Shown here piece by piece: positions 13,801 to 25,800 of a stretch of 64,000 bases of DNA. The DNA lies in assembly GCA_019843655.1 (NCBI GenBank), contig JACDQD010000003.1:24354224-24418223 (forward strand), written 5' to 3'. Position numbers and translations under genes: made by a program. The notes beneath the pieces were generated by a model, which was given only the letters and a program-made list of their open reading frames with translations, was not told the DNA's origin and ran no database searches. Source of the stretch: Lethocerus indicus. Lineage: Eukaryota; Arthropoda; Insecta; Hemiptera; Belostomatidae. Every line of letters begins with the position of its first letter. Positions within the stretch are counted from its first letter, which is position 1.

Positions 13801-15172
13801 TATTCACACATCATATTGGTAGTAAAAAATAACCACCAAAACTAGTCCATCAAAAGTGTACAGCCAACATATTATTGCCAAACATCAGAATTTGTAATAG
13901 CATTAAATAGAAAATAATTATTACCTTCTTCTTCAAACATCTGTGGTGAACAAATGTTTGATAAAGTGTCCAAGGCATAACCTACAATTTCACAGTCGGC
14001 TCTGTCAGTTTCCAGCACACCACCCAATGCATTCATTCCTTGAGCACCAACTTCAATTCTGTATTTCTTTGAGAGAGCTTTAAGTGCTCTGCAAGCATCT
14101 CGTCTATCATCCAGAAGTGTTGATGTCTGAACCCGTTCAACAAGTCTCTCCACCTGAATATAGGACTTCATAACAATGATCTTATAAAAACTCTGAGGTA
14201 ATTCAACCAACATACTGTTATACTTATACTCTAATGTTTAAACATATTTATACAATTGTCTGGAACAAAAATATTATGAGGTTCAATCCGTACATCATTA
14301 TTTAAAGAGGCTAAAATTAAGTACCATAAAAATTAAAAATTGTATAAAAGTATATAATGACGGGATGGGGAAATGATCACCAGTTTAAACTCACATATCT
14401 CTTGTCCAATTTCATAATTTCCAACAGAAAATGTAAAGAAACAGGTATTGATCAGAACCAACTGACCTAGTATGTAGGAATACATTTTACGAAGATAATG
14501 TGCATAAATATGTCAATGTGAAAACAAAGAAGATAACAACAATGGGTGATTGTTTAAATCTTTAACAGCTTATTCACAAAATTATAAATATGTTATATTT
14601 AACATTAACGATAATGAAATAATTGTTGAAAACCCACTGCTAAGCTTAGACTGACAATTTTTATAATATATAAAAATATGTAGCCAATTAATATTAAATA
14701 GAACTTAACAATATTATCATTACTTTATCTTAATAAATAATATCTTATCATAGAATTTCATCAGATATTTGTTCATATTACAAACAAATTGAGGTCCATA
14801 CAAATACCAAAAAAAAGGTGGCTATTATCAAAAATTATTTCAAGAAAATAATTCAGGATGATTATCACATTTTAATTTGGAGAACATCCAAGTCCAGAAT
14901 GACCTAATGAAGTTAACTTAACGTAAACTTGAATTACGAAACAAAAAGAAAAACGTATTTATTATTTTCGCCTATAATTAAATATCTAGAAAGTAGTTTC
15001 AATGATTTCATTGTGTTGATCCCCAATCACAGGTAAGTCAACTCAATCAGGTATAGAATAAGAAAAACAGTTATAGCATATGTTATCAACTTACAGTTTG
15101 TGCCCCCGATGGTTGTGCACCCTGTTGTTGGCCGCCCAAAACGGATTTAAAACCACTTTTTAGGTATTCCAT
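7126..15172 (-). CDS. USO1: General vesicular transport factor p115 (USO1), 17 exons
   Basis: Exons in coding order: 15172-15095, 14153-13925, 13614-13446, 13300-13204, 13103-12902, 12512-12406, 12263-12034, 11430-11276, 11059-10854, 10531-10409, 10111-10001, 9817-9637, 9400-9123, 8816-8721, 8610-8548, 8361-8236, 7263-7126. They join in phase with GT/AG sites into 862 residues; human p115 is about 960 and fly p115 about 840. p115 is a homodimeric tether that links COPII and COPI vesicles to the Golgi through Rab1, golgins and SNAREs. Residues about 27-630 form the armadillo-like head, with the motifs STLLDDRRDACRALKALSKK, QKIVAFENAFDRL, EDCLLLMLNLL, PSTPPREAIVVLLMSMVNE and GNPPVSLLHQ. Residues about 650-815 are heptad-rich coiled coil (IREQDRCLAKAD, ASLEAQKRALETRLEEM, SDQDDLLELLADQDNKL). 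The tail is acidic (VDEDEELPVSEEG). The start MEYLKSGFKSVLGG matches the family's short Gly/Gln-rich N-terminus. The 5' edge of the exon near 8236 may be off by one base. Confidence 0.97.
7799..7847. repeat. (TA)n microsatellite
   Basis: A TA run of about 49 bases in the last USO1 intron (7264-8235). Confidence 0.97.
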
Positions 15173-15471
15173 AGTTTTCTTGAAAATTCACAAAATTTCG
15201 ACAACATATAATCTTAAAAAAAACAAGAAGATTTTTAAAGTGAAACGGGATAACACATCAGAACTCCGGCCCGATAGCGGCCGACAGGGCTGCCAACCAC
15301 GAACTATAGAAAGGCACTAATAAACTTGATAAAATAGAAAATCTGTAAAAATTTGAATTATTTGATTGATCTTTTAATTCCGCGGTACAGATAATTATTA
15401 CATTTTTTTTACACCACTAGGAATGTCTTTCTTCTATCTTTTTGCCCTTATTACCAAAACTAGTGAATTTG
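15173..15471. promoter_or_regulatory. Probable USO1 5' UTR and promoter region
   Basis: About 300 bases between the USO1 start codon and the stop codon of the next minus-strand exon. A small GC-richer patch (about 15245-15300, tccggcccgatagcggccga) stands out in AT-rich surroundings, as expected of a housekeeping promoter. No TATA box is evident. The 3' end of the upstream unit may overlap this space. Confidence 0.4.
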
Positions 15472-16448
15472 TCAGCCAGGCAGTCTTAAAACCTGGTCAA
15501 GAAGTCCAGGGTACACTTGGTCAGTTACTGTTGACATTTCATCGAGTACAAATCGACCGCTTTTTCGGACACAATCATGGAAATATTCGAAGAGTGGAGT
15601 AAGTAATCTAATTTTCATTAATATAATTTCTGCAAGGGTATAATTTATTGATATCTTCAACACAAGCCTTAAAAATAAATTTATTTGTCACGAATGAACT
15701 TCCGAGTGAACATTATTATTGCAAAAATGAAGAATATTTTTGTCTAGGCTATAAGATGGATGTTTTCAATATACAGATTCCTATAAAATTTTTAGTTAAA
15801 GCATCTCTGGTTATATTTAGACTAAATGCTTAAGAAAATGAATACTAGCTCTTTATTCTCATTCCAAAGTTATAGAAACTATAACAATATTGAAAATTAG
15901 CCGATATTAAATTGAAATATTATGTCTGAAAATCAACGAGCTTACATATGATCTCTATTAAATTCGTAATTATTGAATCTCGGAGAGTATAAGAGTGATG
16001 CAACGGTATGCAAGTATGTTGCATACAGCTAAGTATGTTAGCTAGAATGGAACAACCCTATTCATGGATCCGAAGATGAAGCATCAAATAATTAGGAATC
16101 GATCGGAATTCATTCTACGCTTAGTATTCAATGAGGATTGAATGAGTATCGATCAACTGTATCGACTTGATTTGTGACGCAGGAGACATTTCTTTCTCCC
16201 TTAAGTTGATTTTATATTATATTTATTTATATTTAATATAGGTTAGCTCACGCACGGTTAATATTAGTGATTGCCGTGTCACGAAGAACCTGTAGGTATC
16301 GAATAACTTTGAATCGTGTTTCACCATATGATATTTGTGTAATTAGTTGCTCTAACAATTCATGAAATTGGTCGGCATTAAGAACCAATCGGTTATATTC
16401 CAAAAGTATTTTGCATTTAAACACATTGCTGTAGCCAAAGCGATACAT
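15472..16448 (-). CDS. Unrecognised gene, two last coding exons (possibly partial)
   Basis: The upstream exon (16448-16252, from an ATG at 16448) ends at a GTGAGC donor, leaving two bases. The downstream exon (15607-15472) follows an AAAATTAG acceptor, starts with one base in the matching phase and ends in TGA. Spliced length is about 109 residues. It looks like a genuine helical protein: LNADQFHELLEQLITQIS, then RYLQVLRDTAITNINRALL, then LFEYFHDCVRKSGRFVL, with a balanced amino-acid composition unlike the flanking AT-rich noise. The frame stays open upstream of the ATG (IPVFCFAEYFN) with possible acceptors near 16470-16495, so this may be only the C-terminal end of a longer protein. I do not recognise the family. 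It lies head to tail with USO1, about 300 bases from its start codon. Confidence 0.45.
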
Positions 16449-16499
16449 GTTGAAATACTCAGCGAAGCAGAAAACTGGGATGCTCCCAACTTTAAAGTC

Positions 16500-17740
16500 A
16501 GAAGAGATTTAAATTTTGTTGGGAGAAGCTAGTGCCCAATGCTTGTTTTATAAATATTATAACTGTGTAGAGAGGCATGTAGTATTCTATGGTCAGTGGT
16601 TTGTAAACTTCTATTGGAATCAAAGGTTTTATAGTTGCACATTAAAAATATTAATTAAAACTAATAAAACAAAATTTATCTCAGAAACATCCCTAATTCC
16701 CCTCCAAATGATGGAATTACAACCGCGGATATAATCGAAAAAACTTGGAAATTAATTATAGGTATGGTCCCACCAAACTCCCAGTTTTGCGGACTTTCTA
16801 TTCTGGTTCTAATGACGATGTTTCGTTAAGTAGAAACTTGCTTAAAAATAGAACAAATATACGAGGGAGACATAGGATATGTTCAGCTGAAGAGTTAAGA
16901 CCCATTCAATAACGCTCCGGCAGCATGATGTAACACTCCAATAAATTTATTTCTTGTTTATTGGGACACCATGTACAGTTATAAACAGTTATGAATAAAA
17001 TATATTACTTTCTTGATGGCGGGAAGCTGAAACCAGTCAAACAAAAAATTAAGCCAATAAAAAAAATAGAAACTTCGAATAGGTGCAATGAAGTTGAACC
17101 TTCCGTTGTAAACACTTTTTAAAAGATTTGACACTAAAATAAATGATTGTATTACGGTAATTAAAATCGGTGTAATAAAAAGCCAAACCATGTGGGGCTG
17201 CGTATTACTGTCATCCCGAACCTTCTAGTAAAGGTAAAAGTTTATCGGGAGCTTAATTTAACATAGTCGTGTTCATGATTATAAACTCCCGTTTATCTCA
17301 AGGTACCCAACAGTAGCAGGATAAATCCGTATTAATATAGCCGTAAACTGGATTCTGCCTTTAAAAATTCGTCAATGGAATTGGCGACGGGATGGCAGGA
17401 TACCAGGAAGAGCAAAGAAACACAAAGTGCACATTTTGAATCACTGCAAAGTTGCATACATTTTAAGATTTCTAAACGTGGAACAGAAATTCTCGTTGCA
17501 GTTAACTACCCTTAGTATGTTTGAATAAACACTTAGGGTGTTTGAATAAAATGCGAATCGGACTTCGGTGACTCACAATTGCTCATAGAAACGGTTTTGG
17601 AGCATGGGAGACACTATCCTAGTGGCTTTCAGTGGGCGTCGGTACGCTTTTCGAGCCCGAGACGTAATTACAGAAGCACTTTGAAGCACTAGGACAATTC
17701 GCAGGAAGGATATTTTACCAGCGATCCACTGTCTCCGAAC
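16500..17740. other. AT-rich stretch with no supported gene
   Basis: Frames here are short. A 70-residue hydrophobic minus-strand frame (16979-17191) has AT-driven Phe/Ile/Leu composition and no splice or family support. Upstream exons of the unrecognised gene could lie here, but I could not identify any. Confidence 0.5.
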
Positions 17741-17763
17741 GGATGGATGGAATTTTCTCTCAG

Positions 17764-17859
17764 CGAGGTTTCTTTGGCGCCTCCGCGTGGCCGGACGAGG
17801 TGGAGGAGGCGCTTTGCGAGGAAGCGAGGAGGAGCATCCCTAGCGAGGGTTCGCAGGGA
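17764..17859 (+). other. Candidate exon with strong acceptor and tandem donors
   Basis: A GC-rich island in AT-rich DNA. A pyrimidine-rich acceptor (attttctctcag) precedes it and a consensus donor (GGA|GTAAGT) follows. The enclosed 96 bases are a multiple of three and open in two frames: one gives RGFFGASAWPDEVEEALCEE and could start at an ATG at 17743; the other is arginine-rich. A second identical donor core, ggagtaagt, follows 20 bases later (17877-17885). It could be a first coding exon, an internal exon or a 5' UTR exon of a plus-strand transcript. If spliced from 17743 it leaves phase 0, so it does not fit the charybde second exon in frame. No family is recognised. Confidence 0.3.
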
Positions 17860-20800
17860 GTAAGTACTTCCTTGCTGGAGTAAGTTTCCAGCCGACCCGC
17901 CATTTTTTGAAGCTGCCGGTTCCCTCCATTACTTCATCGAAAGCTTGCGTTAGGTTCCAAAGGACCCAACAGGAGGCGCGCCAAACAGTGGCTATTCACT
18001 CCTCTTATTTACTGATCTCATTTTTTTTGCATTTTCTAATCTTAGTTGACTCCTCCTCGTATACTTCGAATCTTCTCTAAGCTGAAATTTGGATATTTAC
18101 TAGTATTTCACCTTTCCAATATCTATTATTTCATAGGTACATAAAATTCTTTGTTCCATATTTCAGAAATGATTTATATTGCAGTATGAGCAATTATAAT
18201 TAAATGAATGAAACATCATTAAATCAGAATCATTTATGAAAAATAAATTACACGACGATTCCGCTATACCATATAAATAACCGTTTTTATGCACAAAAAT
18301 AACGCTATTAAAACAGGAAAATAAGAAGAAGAAAATCAAATTAAATTAATTATATATTTTAACGCCCTTCAATTAAATGAAACAATTGTTTTTGTGAATT
18401 TGCGTTGAAATTAAATATTGTAAAAAATACTGTGAAAAACGTTGCAATAATCTGGCTGGTTTATATTAGAAGTGGTAATTTAGATTATTAACAAGAAAAG
18501 ATTTAGAAACAATGAAAACAACAAAAAATGTTATCTTACCTTTCCATGAAATATAATTCAGAACATGCTGGATATGTAATTAACCTTAATAATACTGTAA
18601 CATTAAAAGTTACAAAATAAACCCGTTTCATTATTATTTCTAGTGGTAGATTCTAAAAACCCCGTTAGATGGCAGAAATAACATATGAAGTCAATTAGTT
18701 TCTTAAATAAACCGTTAGATAGCAGATGCCTCCACTTTTGAGCCCAGTTACGTCTATAAATTTATATAAATATGTATACATTTAAATTACCGTTATAATC
18801 TTACATTTCTTATTTTATTAAACACAATAAAATTTCAGGCGGTCATATTTTATTAGGCCGGTTAAAATTAGGGAAATTGTTAGTATTTTAGAAATCATTT
18901 GGCAGTTTTAGACAACAGTAGTTTAGAGTTTTGGAAATATTAGACTAATTCATGGAATAAAAGTGCGTATTCGAAAATACATAATGTTTTATTTACATTT
19001 ATTTGCTACGTTTTGGCCACCTATATAACTCGAAGATATCTGAAATCAAACAGATCTGTGTGCCACATATTTTTACTCGTTTTTACTCGGTTAACGGTCA
19101 TAAATCCTATGTATAGATTTTAATAATAAAACCTGTGAAAGGTGTTTCAGTATAATATAACTATAGGCTCATTAAGAGGGGCCCCAATTTCCTCCAGCAA
19201 GCTCCTTTGGTTATTGATAAAACAGTTTAAATCATAATTGATCATATCATCATACTGTACATTTTTTCAGTTATGTCATCATTACGTGTAATTTGATTCC
19301 GTATAAAATTGACAAACCAGTTCTTTTTCATATTTAATAATTCGGTCTTGAGATATTGAGTCTTTAATGATTTTTTGTAATATAAGGTAGCTAAAACCAT
19401 TACATTTTTTGTTTATATTTTTAGTATATATACATTGATAATATACATGAAACATAAGTAATCGTTCCAACGTAATAATGATTGCTCTTGGTATAGAATT
19501 AGTAGTCTAGTTTAACTAATTTTACCAATTCTATTTAAAACTGCCTCCAAATTCTTGCTTCTTGTTCTGTTCACGAGTTCCTCATATTCCGACAATATAT
19601 CTATCCCAAGGGAGCCGAACAGCGGCGAAAGTTCGTTTCATTAGGAACCGTAATTGTAACCGTTGATGTTAACCGTAATGTTATTATATTTGACTGTATT
19701 ATCCAGGAAAAATTTGTTTCTTATTTTAACGCTTTTTGTGTGCCGAACAGAACTGGACGGATAAAAAAAACACGCATTTGAATTCGAGAGTTCAACGGAA
19801 TATTATCGAGTTGTGGAGCCCTCTCGGGATTAGCTGGCGGTCCAAAACCGGTATACGGATGGGCAAGGGCCTTCACAGGCCCAGCAAAACCGGAATCGTT
19901 GTTTTTGTCTTGAGCTGTTTTCCGTTTCCTCGATCTATCATTAGTGTCTCCCCTTCCCTCCTACTTACTGTTAAACGTTGGGACGTGCCCCGGGGGATAT
20001 CTTAAGCGATGCCAGACCGACGATCACACTTCATGGCATCAACTTCATTGCTTCTATTTAGGCTTGTAAATTACAATAATCCTTATTCTGACTAAATTAA
20101 TACAGTACTTTTGTAATATATTTTACATTAAATACATAATACTTATACACATTTCGCCTCGTAGGGGTTCCTGCGTTTATATGCATATTATTTTCTTCCT
20201 CTTTTGCAGTATGAAACATGATGTTTCATCTGGAGGATATTGATCTAAAAACACTAAACCATGGCCCGCGCTTCGATCACACTGCAGGAATGAGCGACAC
20301 TTCATCACTCGGTATCACAGTTCAGCATTGCATACACTCCAATCGCTGAAAGAAGGCCTCTCATATTCTCTATACGTTACCCCCGTTTTCCTTTTTGCCG
20401 TACTTAACACTGGCTGTCGTATTTTTCAAATACGCTTCGGAGCTTTGTCCGACCTGAATAGCTTTGCCTTATGAACGGCTAAGTATTTGTGCCCAGTATA
20501 CCCGCTCGTGACTGAAGTGAAATTGTAGGACCATCGGTCTCAACACTAGTAGAGTAGAGAGATGCCATGTGGTAAGCGGTAGAGTAATGACTCCTTGTAA
20601 TGAATTATGTTAGGTATACTCTGAAGACTCATTATATTCAAGTAAAGGCTTCGGACTAATAATATGAATGTAATTAAGTCTAACACTATTACGTTTAAAT
20701 GACATTTACTTGCACCGGCTGTTAAAAAAAAGTACTTTAGAATAGACAAAGACTTGGTCAGTTTCTATTTCCTCCATATTGTGCTATTTTTCCTTGTGGG

Positions 20801-22760
20801 GCGCCCTGCGGGGAGTGTTTCTCTGCATAGAATAGTATATTCTACACCCGGTGAGATTTTCACTATCATTTCTATCTATAAATAGAACTTGGGCTCTAGT
20901 GGCCATCCAGTAATGCAATATGATGATTTTAAGATGTTTAGCTTTATTAAATAGTGTTGGTGGCAGTGAAAATAAAAATTGTCCTACGCTATTATTGCCC
21001 CTTATTAAATGTGTTATCGACAATTTGGCCCAATTGCCGGCTAATTTGTCTACCGCACTATTCAGAATGACCGGTTTGAACCTTTAATGCAGTTATGGCA
21101 CTGTTATCTACCTCGGGTGGGTATTAACGGTATGAATCGATTGGTACTCGATAACTGGCACGGTTATATTGGCTAGTATCTTTTTTTCTGTGCGAGGTCT
21201 AATTTTCTCCTTTAGAGAAGTTGGCGTTGAGTGGAGGGCTCGTTTGGGCAATAAGGTCTACGTGCCTGTGTCATTTAGACCAATTTAGAGCGCGGGCTTT
21301 GGTGGGACAAGTGGTTTAACCTTCGCGTCCCTCCGTCTCTAATGCGAGCTTGGGCCCGTGTCCGTGTCCCTGTCCCTCTCCCTGTCCCTCTGTGACTCTG
21401 TATTTATACAGGCCGCTGTAGGAGGCTGCATGTGATCCCTGATTAAGCCTTAATTATGTAAGTCCTCATAAAGAGGCGCTTCTCCGGATCTGGCGAAGCA
21501 TTCAATTGCTACATGAGGACCGTTGGTGAACGGAAAAAATAAAAATGTCTATACAATAGTGGACCGATATTTTCCCGTTTGTATTTTTCCCTGCTATTTG
21601 TATTTACTTAATATCACGTCCTGAAACATTTCTGTCATTATTGTCAATGTCACGATCACGCATTCTCTGTATTTACAGAGGACACTTGAGGATACTGTTT
21701 TACTAGAAACATAGTATACTTGTATACTAGTATACAGTTGAAATTGCTGCCGGGGTGTCTGCTGTAGCCGGTTCTCCCTTTACAGGTGGAGAGAAATCTA
21801 AGAATGATAACGTTCCTTTTGTATTGGTAGTTATGTTATTAATTCGAATATCGAGTACGGACAGAGATAACGGGGGAATAAACTGACTCAGAAAGTCCTG
21901 TTTGTTCTGGGTTAAGCGGGTTTGGGTCGATGTCGTTTTATGGTAAATGCTAGGCTGAGACAGCCGGGATCTACCGAGGCCATTAGTCACACCGCATAAA
22001 CGTTGACAAAGAGGGTTACGCAAATCGCATCTAAAGGAGCTAGGCGCTATTCAACCGGCTCCTATTTAAAAGCCGGCTTCACTCCCTGCACAATAGCCTT
22101 TCCGCGATCAAATGAAACAGAGGCCGAAAGGAGAAAATTTCGGCTAGGTTTTTTCTCGCATTTCAATGAATGGCTTTCGTAACTCGTTTGTCTTTGTCCC
22201 CGTTCAGTTGTGAATATTTACGATGGACAGTAAAATTTAGACAAATAGAATCGCCAAACTGACAATATGGGGCGAGAGTGAGGGAGTTTCGGGAAAACTT
22301 GCCCTCGGAACAAGCGAGCTTGAGTGCAATGAGTGCAGCTTTTACTTTGTTCAGAAGTGTATTGCCCTTATTTAACAAATTTTAAGTTTTAAGTGCAAAT
22401 TTTAGGTTTTAAGCCATAATCAAGATATTAGTGTATACAACATACACAGGTCTGCGAGTTTACAGGTGCGTGTTGTCGTATCCATTTTAATAACTATCGT
22501 GCTTAACGAAATTTACACATTAAAATTAAAAAAGCTCAGTGATTAGGGTCATGTGACATAAACTTATTGGAGTTCGATCATCTGATGGCGGACCAGATTT
22601 TCCTTCGACCGCAAATTTCAACCTCAATTATATACCTCAAGCCTTTCTACATCCGCTTGTATTTGAAAATTCATATAAAATACCACTTAAGTATTGCTGA
22701 AAACGAATATATCGGCACAAAAATAGCCTTTTGTACAATAGGTCGATCTGGAATGGATTT

Positions 22761-22822
22761 CATATGAGGGCTAGGCTATATCGTTATATAAAATTATATA
22801 AGTACGATATAGCCTTCATATG
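22761..22822. repeat. Inverted repeat (hairpin), about 62 bp
   Basis: The outer arms catatga/tcatatg enclose perfect 12-base arms, aggctatatcgt and acgatatagcct, around an AT-rich loop that can itself pair. The arms are interrupted only by a short bulge on the left side. A further partial copy of the arm, ggatatcgtac, lies near 22839. Confidence 0.75.
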
Positions 22823-25800
22823 TTTAGAGGAACACATGGATATCGTACTAAAAAATAAGTCCCATGATATAGCTTGTCCGCCAAAATATCGCTGTCGGAA
22901 ATGTCCTGTAAGTACAAGAACCTCCTAATACGCGTGGGATGTAACTGTGATTTATAATTGCATAACAGGTAACGACGCTTCTGTGACACAATTATTTTTT
23001 TTTTCCAATTTCCTGTTTAAACTAGTTTTGTGGCCTGTAATCGAGTATTTTTTGCTACGAATTTTGCGGTTTTTAATATCAAGTTGCTTTCTGACAGTCA
23101 CTTCGTCCTTGGTCATAGAGCTGAATCAAAGCTTATAATCGTCGGCCTTTCAACCTTTCCTAGCTATAATTCGATCGATCCACGGATTACGTGGATAAAT
23201 TGGGCTTAACCAGTTCGAAACGTATATTCCATATTTTCGAAGATTAGGGTCGTCGAATAGAATGAAATATCTTAATTTGTTGCGAAGTTTGAAGATTTTT
23301 GGACTCGGTAAAATTCCTCTATTTCACATTGTGGGTTGCCTTCGGTCCAGTGGCCGTTCTATAATTAGGCGGGGCCAACCAATAGCCCAGAGGCGCTCCG
23401 AAATTTCGGCCCACTATTAAAGTCCAAAACTGAGTAGGCAGCTCTGTCTCAAATTGTTTTTTATATATATTTTGATTTTACGTCCGCACGAGTCGTATAT
23501 TTATATTGTAAAGGGGGTCAGGAGTATTAGCTGGGGGCCGTTAAGTCAAGTTTGCCTAAGTTATATTTGCGTTTAAATCGGTGCCTCTCCTTGAGACTGA
23601 ATGCATAAAAATAATATAATTGCAAAATCCAATAAGGTGGCCGCTAATTGAGGCCGGTTCGATTAGCGTCGAGTCGGGTGGCTCGTGGACGTGGCCGGGC
23701 CCACGTAGCGCCAGCCCGCACTCAACACAGACAGACCCCTCATCTCACTCCCTCACCCAACACCTTTTCGATATCAAATTATAATCAGGAATGCTGCAAG
23801 TTTTTCGTCTTAATCCCTAGTATTTCAAAATAATTTCCATTGCAGCCGAATTTCCATTTCCTGAGAGTAGTTCGTACGTAATCGTGTGACGGTCTGGTAA
23901 TGCATGGTCAGGCCGACTAAACAACTGAAGGTCTGAACGAACCCTCGGCCGGCCACCGAACGCCGGAATCTTTAGATTTAAATGAGTCTATTATCGCCCG
24001 AATTAGATTTTCGATGTTGGAATACATAGCAACACCTGAAATTCATCGGTATGACCAAATATCAATGATCTCATAGTTCGTAATAATTCCTCCCCCCCTC
24101 TAATGTTTTTACTCGAATGAGATTTTAAAGTTCCTTAGGATAAGAAAATTGATATGGTATAAGGTGAATTAGGTATAACAAACGAGGTTTGTAAAGTAAT
24201 TCTTCTTTGATATGTTTTTCAGAACAATCAGAGATAGGTGTAGAGTTTACTTACTCTCTAATATTTTATTATTTCCGTACTTTTCCTGACACAAAGAAAT
24301 AGAAATCAACCGGAAATACCACACCGCCGTTAGCAGGTGAGCTCATTAAAGCAGGAACTATCGTATTTTAACAATACAGATTCTGTCCACCCGGCGCGAA
24401 TATCCTGTGAAATGTCCGATACGCATTCAGACTGAAAACTTATGCTCCATTGTTCTCACCAACTTCTCGGAAAAACTAATGGGAAAGAGTGTCCAAAAGA
24501 AATTCCTCATTTCTGATGTAATTACACACCCGGCAGGGAAACTTGGGGAAATAGCGGGTTCCCGGAAAATCGTTGGACCGTGGACGAGCGGCCGCTGTTC
24601 TGTTTTACCGACACCCCTTCCACTGACAGTTTTCACCGATTCAGAGAACGTTAAAGAAGGCGCAATCTAAGGAGTAAGAGGGTGTCCCGCTCTCTATATT
24701 TCTCCATGGCAGCAATGTCTCATTGTTTCGAATTTTGTTTCTGGTCTCCGTATTCAATCTCGAAGAATTCTGGAAACAAAAATGAAATATTTATTTCCGG
24801 ACATTTTGGTTAGAATTCGAATCAAATTTAAAACCTCTCCTTCAGAGGTGTTTCTTTCGCACAGACAAGCTTCAATTCTCATTCGTTAGGCTGTCCCAAC
24901 ATCAGATCTAATTGTAGTTCTACTCCTCACGAAAGAAGACTCAACTGTTGTTAGGTTGACCCAAATTAGCTGGGACGGCTCATTGCACCCGTGCACAAGA
25001 GTGAGTACGTGCAGCTGTTAACGTAGTTGCAGACTGCGGCTCATTAATGCCTAACCCCGATTCAGAATTCTCGGGAATAGCAGCAGTATTGAGGTGGGGG
25101 GATTATTGACGTAATTTTCTCAGTAATACAATCATTGGCAATTTTCTTTCTTTAAATTTTTTTCAATTGCAAATGTTTTTCTTTGTGTTCACATCTGTAT
25201 CGCTAATGCACCATTATACCTACAGTGCTGTGGCCATCAACTATGTACAGATGACTATAAAAGATATTAAAATTTTGCCAACTTAAGCAAGCAACAATGG
25301 ACCGATTTGGCAAATTTCACCATATAGGTCATATTAAAACCGTATCTGTCGACGTAGGCACGGAGTCGGATCATTAGCGATTGTCATGATGGGAATAGAG
25401 TTCGATATTTTAAAAATGGACTCACCATTAGAACAGAAGTTAGGACTGAGAGATCATGTATGCTCAAGAAAATATTTTAGGAAGAGTCACTCATCAGAGT
25501 CTTGTATACCTTGTAAATTTGTCAGTTATTAATCCGAGGTTTCCAAGTGGATTTTAACAATAATATGCTGCGTATGGGATTACATTCGTTTAGTCTTGCT
25601 GCTGTGTTTTTTCCATGTTCACAAACCAAAACCAAGAAAATTTCCGAATTAAATCTTCAAAGGAAATTTTGTCTTTCCTTCTCAATTTACGACGTTTATA
25701 TAATTCGGGACATCCTGTATATCGAAAATTGTATATTAAAGGTTACTTTATTCAACCTTTTGAAAGCTTTAAATTTCCATTATTAATTTTCTTTGAAAAA

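Noticed and set aside
17743..17859. Use of the 17.7 kb island as an in-frame first coding exon of charybde
   Set aside because: It leaves phase 0 at its donor, while the charybde acceptor at 52230 needs one preceding base; only a noncoding role would fit.
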